Shown here piece by piece: positions 60,714-64,000 of a stretch of DNA of 64,000 nt (its first letter is position 1; every line of letters starts with the position of its first letter). The notes under the pieces were generated by a model. It was not told the origin of the DNA, made no database searches, and saw only the letters and a list, made by a program, of their open reading frames with translations. Position numbers and translations under genes: made by a program. Source of the stretch: Desertimonas sp963733085 (GTDB lineage Bacteria > Actinomycetota > Acidimicrobiia > Acidimicrobiales > Ilumatobacteraceae); the NCBI GenBank assembly GCA_963733085.1, contig CAVTBY010000012.1, positions 124,001-188,000 on the forward strand. Direction: 5' to 3'.

Positions 60714-61955
60714 ATGGACGGCATCGACCGCATCGAGATCCGCCCCACCGCGCCGGACGAGTACCGCCAGGCCAGCGCCACGTTGTCGGTAGCGCTGTTA
60801 CGAGCCCCGGAGAGCGACGAGCAGTGGGCCAAGCCGAGAGTCATCGCGTCGTGGGAAGACTCGGACTCCCTATCCGCCTGGGATCACGGACGGTGTGTGG
60901 GAACCGCTGGCGGCTACCGGTTCGACACGCTCGTGCCTGGCGGTACCTGGCTCCCGACGAGCGGAGTCACGCGCATCGGCGTGCTGCCGACCCATCGCCG
61001 ACGTGGCTTACTGCGGGCGATGATCACCAGCCTGCTCACCGACGCGGCCGATCGAGGCCAAGTGCTCGCCAGCCTGCGGGCGAGCGAGACGCGCATCTAT
61101 CAGCGCTTCGGCTTCGGCCTCGCCGGACGCCTCGCCGAAGCGACGTTGGAATCCCGCGATGCTCTGCCCCTGACCGGGGCCGATACACGTGGCTCGATCC
61201 GCCTACTCGGTCTCGACGAGATCCTGCCGACGGTGGCGGAAGTCTACGACCGGATCGCACGACGTCCGGGGGTGATCGCACGACCGACGTGGATGTGGCA
61301 GCGGTACCTCGAGAACGCGCTCGAACTCGGCGGCGAAGGCGAATTCGTCGTCGTCCACACTTCCGCCGACGGCGTGGACGACGGGTTCGTCCATTACCAC
61401 GTCAAGTGGGTCGACCAACCTGGGCAGCCCTCCCGGGGTGCCGGCGAACTCTTCGACCTGTGGGGGGTTACACCGGCGGTCGAGTTGGCGCTGTGGGAGT
61501 ACCTCTGCAACGTCGACCTCGTCGACGAGTGGCTCGCAAACGAACGTCCCGTCGACGACGTGATCCAGTACGCCGTTGCCGACACCCGCGCCTACCGCAC
61601 CAAGGCGATCTACGACGAGCAGTGGCTGCGCATCCTCGATGTCGATGCTGCAGTGACGGCGCGGCGCTACGCCGACGTCGATGGCGCCGTGGCCATTGGT
61701 GTCAACGATCCCCTGCTGGCACAGAACACAGGGGTCTGGAGCGTGTCCGCGGCGGGCGCCAAGCGCCTCGGCGATGACACCGAACCCGACCTCGCCGTCG
61801 ATATCGGTCAGCTGTCGGCGGCGTATCTCGGAGGCACGTCGTGGCGCTCGCTTGTCGACGCCGGCCGCGTCGACGTACGAAGTCCGTCCGCCGTGGCGAC
61901 CGCCGATTCCTTGTTCGCCGTGCCCGAGGCCCCCTACTGCTGCACTCACTTCTGA
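60714..61955 (+). CDS. GNAT-family N-acetyltransferase, Eis-like
   Basis: A 413-aa protein with the three-part architecture of Eis-type acetyltransferases. The first GNAT domain has GGYRFDTLVPGGTWLPTSGV, then the acetyl-CoA loop GVLPTHRRRGLLRAMITSLL, followed by LASLRASETRIYQRFGFGLA. The second, degenerate GNAT region spans about 190-300. The sterol-carrier-like C-terminal domain has LADVDGAVAIGVNDPLLAQN-like sequence and ends in the conserved free carboxylate CCTHF. Eis proteins acetylate amines such as aminoglycosides at several positions. ATG 60714 and ATG 60705 are both possible. Confidence 0.87.
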   Translation: MDGIDRIEIRPTAPDEYRQASATLSVALLRAPESDEQWAKPRVIASWEDSDSLSAWDHGRCVGTAGGYRFDTLVPGGTWLPTSGVTRIGVLPTHRRRGLLRAMITSLLTDAADRGQVLASLRASETRIYQRFGFGLAGRLAEATLESRDALPLTGADTRGSIRLLGLDEILPTVAEVYDRIARRPGVIARPTWMWQRYLENALELGGEGEFVVVHTSADGVDDGFVHYHVKWVDQPGQPSRGAGELFDLWGVTPAVELALWEYLCNVDLVDEWLANERPVDDVIQYAVADTRAYRTKAIYDEQWLRILDVDAAVTARRYADVDGAVAIGVNDPLLAQNTGVWSVSAAGAKRLGDDTEPDLAVDIGQLSAAYLGGTSWRSLVDAGRVDVRSPSAVATADSLFAVPEAPYCCTHF

Positions 61956-62059
61956 TCGTCTGACGACGTTGGCGATCGGCGGCGCGTGCCGTAGCGTCGC
62001 CGCCACCGACATTCCCCCGGAAGAAGTCGCCACATCGGCGCCCATCCGGGAGGTCAACG

Positions 62060-62698
62060 ATGACGCTCACCGTCTGTTGGTCGGCAAAGGGGGGCAGCGG
62101 CACGACGGTTGTCGCCGCCGCCCTCGCCCTCGGTTCGACGATCGATTCGTTGCTCGTCGATCTCGACGGCGAGTTGCCCGCGGCCCTCGGGGTACCAGAA
62201 CCGAGCGGACAGGGTCTCAGCGACTGGTTCGCGTCCGAAGCCCCGGAGCGGGCCGTGCTCGACCTCGCCGTCAACGTCGCACCGAACACTCGTCTCATTC
62301 CTCGCGGACCCGCAGCCAGTCCGCGGGAGTCGCCGCGCTGGGCGGGGCTGCGCACGTTCCTCTCGTCCTCACCGCTCGACGTGATCGTCGACGCCGGCTG
62401 CGGGGAACCGCCAGCCGCCCTGCTCACCGAGACAGCGCGCGGACTGCTCGTCACGCGACCGTGCTACCTGGCGTTGACGCGAGCCTGCCGGCTGAGCCGA
62501 CCCGGCGGCGTGATCCTCGTCGAGGAGCCGGGTCGAAGCCTCACCGCAGCCGACGTCGCCCGCGCCGTCGGAGCACCCGTCGTCGCCCGTGTCACCGTCG
62601 ACCCGGCGATCGCCCGCGCCGTCGACGCCGGTCTGCTCGCCGCCCGCCTGCCGGCGTCGATGGTCAAGTCGCTGCAATCCGTTCGCAACGCCGCATGA
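62060..62698 (+). CDS. CpaE/MinD-like ATPase of a Tad pilus locus
   Basis: A 212-aa ParA/MinD-type P-loop protein. The deviant Walker A is CWSAKGGSGTTVVAAALAL at residues 6-24, then LLVDLDGELPAALGV (Walker A') and DVIVDAGCGEPPAAL (Walker B) follow. It lacks the receiver-like N-terminal domain of CpaE, as often in actinomycetes (SsgH/TadZ-like short form). It is translationally coupled to the CpaF/TadA gene. It probably places the pilus machine at the membrane. The 104 bp upstream likely hold the promoter of the locus. Confidence 0.83.
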   Translation: MTLTVCWSAKGGSGTTVVAAALALGSTIDSLLVDLDGELPAALGVPEPSGQGLSDWFASEAPERAVLDLAVNVAPNTRLIPRGPAASPRESPRWAGLRTFLSSSPLDVIVDAGCGEPPAALLTETARGLLVTRPCYLALTRACRLSRPGGVILVEEPGRSLTAADVARAVGAPVVARVTVDPAIARAVDAGLLAARLPASMVKSLQSVRNAA

Positions 62699-63831
62699 AC
62701 GGGCCAACGGCCGTTCACGGCAGCGAAATCGACGAACGACTTGTGGCGGCGTTGTGCCAGGCCGCACAGGGCGAGCCGGGGAGCGCCGAGCAGGCGGTGC
62801 GGGAACATGTCCGCCGCCTCGCGCCACTCGCCGGCGGAGACGCTCGCGAGCGATTGGTGAGCGCAGCCGTCGCTCGTCTCGACGGGCTCGGCCCGCTGGA
62901 CGCTCTGCTCCACGACCCCGCTGTCGACGAGGTGCTCGTCAACGGCAGCGGAGAGATCTGGATCGAACGGTGCGGTGAGCTCCAACGCCGCGGCACAATC
63001 GGCGGCCCCGAACTCGCCGTCGTCATCGAGCGCATCCTCGCTCCGCTCGGGCGGCGCCTCGACCGTACGACCCCGATCGTCGATGCCCGCCTCGGCGACG
63101 GGACACGCGTGTGCGCCGTCGTTCCCCCGATCAGCGTCGACGGGACGATCCTGTCGTTGCGGCGCTTTCGGACCGAACCGCTCCCGCTCACCGCGTTCGG
63201 CGATGCGGCCGTCTGCGAGGCGCTCTGCGAGCTCGTCGCCCGTCGCTGCAACACCGTGATCTCCGGAGCGACGTCGTCCGGAAAGACATCGCTGCTGTCC
63301 AGCCTGCTCGGGCTCATCCGCGGGGGCGAGCGCGTCGTGCTGCTCGAGGACACGGCCGAGCTGGCTCCGCTCGCCGATCACGTCGTCCGCCTCGAAGCGC
63401 GACCGGGGACCACCGACGGCGTGCCAGCGATCACCGTCGAGCACCTCCTGCGCACAGCGCTGCGGTTGCGGCCCGACCGTCTCGTCGTCGGCGAGGTGCG
63501 CGGGGGCGAGGTCGTCGGCCTCGTCCAAGCGCTCAACACCGGCCACGACGGCTCGTGGTCGACGTGCCACGCCAACAGCGCCATCGACGCGTTGCATCGA
63601 CTCGAAACTCTCGTCGTTCAAGCGGCACCGGCATGGCCGCTGCGCGCCATCCGCGACCACATCGCGCGCTGCATCGATGCCGTCGTGCACGTCGAGAGAA
63701 CCTCCGGCGGCATGCGCCGCGTCAAGGAGATTTCCGAGGTGACCGACCGAGATGGCGCGCCGGCGACGCGGTCGATCGTGGCGGATGGACAACGGGTCGC
63801 CGAGTTCGAACGGTCGCGGGTCCCGGCATGA
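62695..63831 (+). CDS. tadA: CpaF/TadA-family secretion ATPase of the Tad pilus
   Basis: A hexameric ATPase of 378 aa. The N-terminal domain has ALLHDPAVDEVLVNGSGEIWIE; the motor domain has Walker A GATSSGKTSLLSSLLG near residue 200, the Asp box LLEDTAELAP, Walker B RPDRLVVGEVRGGEV and the His box NTGHDGSWSTCHANSAIDAL. These mark the CpaF branch of type II/IV secretion ATPases. It powers Flp pilus assembly. ATG 62695 overlaps the preceding stop and its own stop overlaps the next ATG, so the first three Tad genes are one coupled operon. Confidence 0.92.
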   Translation: MNGPTAVHGSEIDERLVAALCQAAQGEPGSAEQAVREHVRRLAPLAGGDARERLVSAAVARLDGLGPLDALLHDPAVDEVLVNGSGEIWIERCGELQRRGTIGGPELAVVIERILAPLGRRLDRTTPIVDARLGDGTRVCAVVPPISVDGTILSLRRFRTEPLPLTAFGDAAVCEALCELVARRCNTVISGATSSGKTSLLSSLLGLIRGGERVVLLEDTAELAPLADHVVRLEARPGTTDGVPAITVEHLLRTALRLRPDRLVVGEVRGGEVVGLVQALNTGHDGSWSTCHANSAIDALHRLETLVVQAAPAWPLRAIRDHIARCIDAVVHVERTSGGMRRVKEISEVTDRDGAPATRSIVADGQRVAEFERSRVPA

Positions 63832-64000
63832 CGACCTCGCTGGACGCAGTCGGGGCGGCTGCGGCGACGTCACTCGCCGTCGCCGTACTGGCGACTGGTT
63901 TGACGAACCGACATCCTCGGCCGAGGGTTCCCATGATCGCTGTCACACGTCGACGTGTGCTGCCGCTCCGGCTTGCCCGCGGAGTCCCCCAACCCGGTCC
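63828..64000 (+). CDS. TadB/TadC-like membrane protein, partial (cut by window end)
   Basis: The first 57 residues of a membrane protein: MTTSLDAVGAAAATSLAVAV, then a helix and an arginine-rich loop (RRRVLPLRLARG). Position directly after tadA and coupled by ATGA overlap indicates TadB, the inner-membrane platform. Sequence alone is not diagnostic over this length. The rest lies beyond the window. Confidence 0.65.
   Translation, partial: MTTSLDAVGAAAATSLAVAVLATGLTNRHPRPRVPMIAVTRRRVLPLRLARGVPQPG

Overview
The window is 64 kb of high-GC DNA with tight, often 4-bp-overlapping operons and frequent GTG/TTG starts. A predicted NDMA-dependent (mycofactocin-type) alcohol dehydrogenase, a DasR-type operator, ECF and group-2 sigma factors and the start of a Tad pilus locus all point to an actinomycete, possibly Acidimicrobiia; the class is inference. 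No rRNA, tRNA, CRISPR array, transposase or phage gene was recognised.

Layout. (1) 0-14.9 kb is a catabolic island. A minus operon encodes a Rieske oxygenase and a three-subunit molybdenum hydroxylase. It diverges from an amidohydrolase and an enolase-superfamily enzyme. These are followed by a minus operon for an XRE-cupin regulator and an NMT1/SsuA-type ABC importer with a fused double permease, then a plus operon for an aldo-keto reductase, a second enolase-superfamily enzyme and a mycofactocin-type alcohol dehydrogenase. Together they suggest uptake and stepwise oxidation, deamination or hydrolysis and dehydration of a small N-heterocyclic or aromatic compound and hydroxy acids; the substrate is not readable. 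(2) 14.9-37 kb holds mixed housekeeping and accessory genes: VOC proteins, regulators, an MMPL transporter, a TauD oxygenase, an M15-like peptidase with a tiny acidic partner, a nitrilase coupled to a GH125-like glycosidase, an asparaginase, an AI-2E-type permease, a YcaQ-like glycosylase, an SDR and a cyclophilin. (3) 36.7-39.9 kb is a Fur-family regulator divergent from a zinc-type ABC importer. (4) 41.4-51.6 kb is a muropeptide salvage operon: oligopeptide-type ABC importer, class C beta-lactamase-like hydrolase, MurQ and AnmK. It diverges from a gene fusing a GNAT acetyltransferase to a GntR/UTRA regulator, with two DasR-type operators between them. (5) 51.9-55.3 kb is a sugar ABC importer lacking its ATPase. 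(6) 55.4-62 kb has an ABC1 kinase, a Bax1-like membrane protein, a sigma factor and an Eis-like acetyltransferase. (7) 62-64 kb begins a Tad/Flp pilus locus (CpaE-like, CpaF/TadA, TadB-like cut by the window end).

Two further features run through the window. First, there are dispersed non-coding repeats: a 48-bp palindrome family with compensating arm changes, ~300-380-bp intergenic elements with ~59-nt related arms in inverted orientation, a 66-bp repeat in the muropeptide operon, and a ~52-bp palindromic repeat in the catabolic island. Second, many genes are split by single-base indels, often in short G or C runs, without nonsense mutations. These are densest from 42 to 50.7 kb and are best explained by consensus errors, though local gene decay is not excluded. 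I report such genes as whole units and give the approximate break points.
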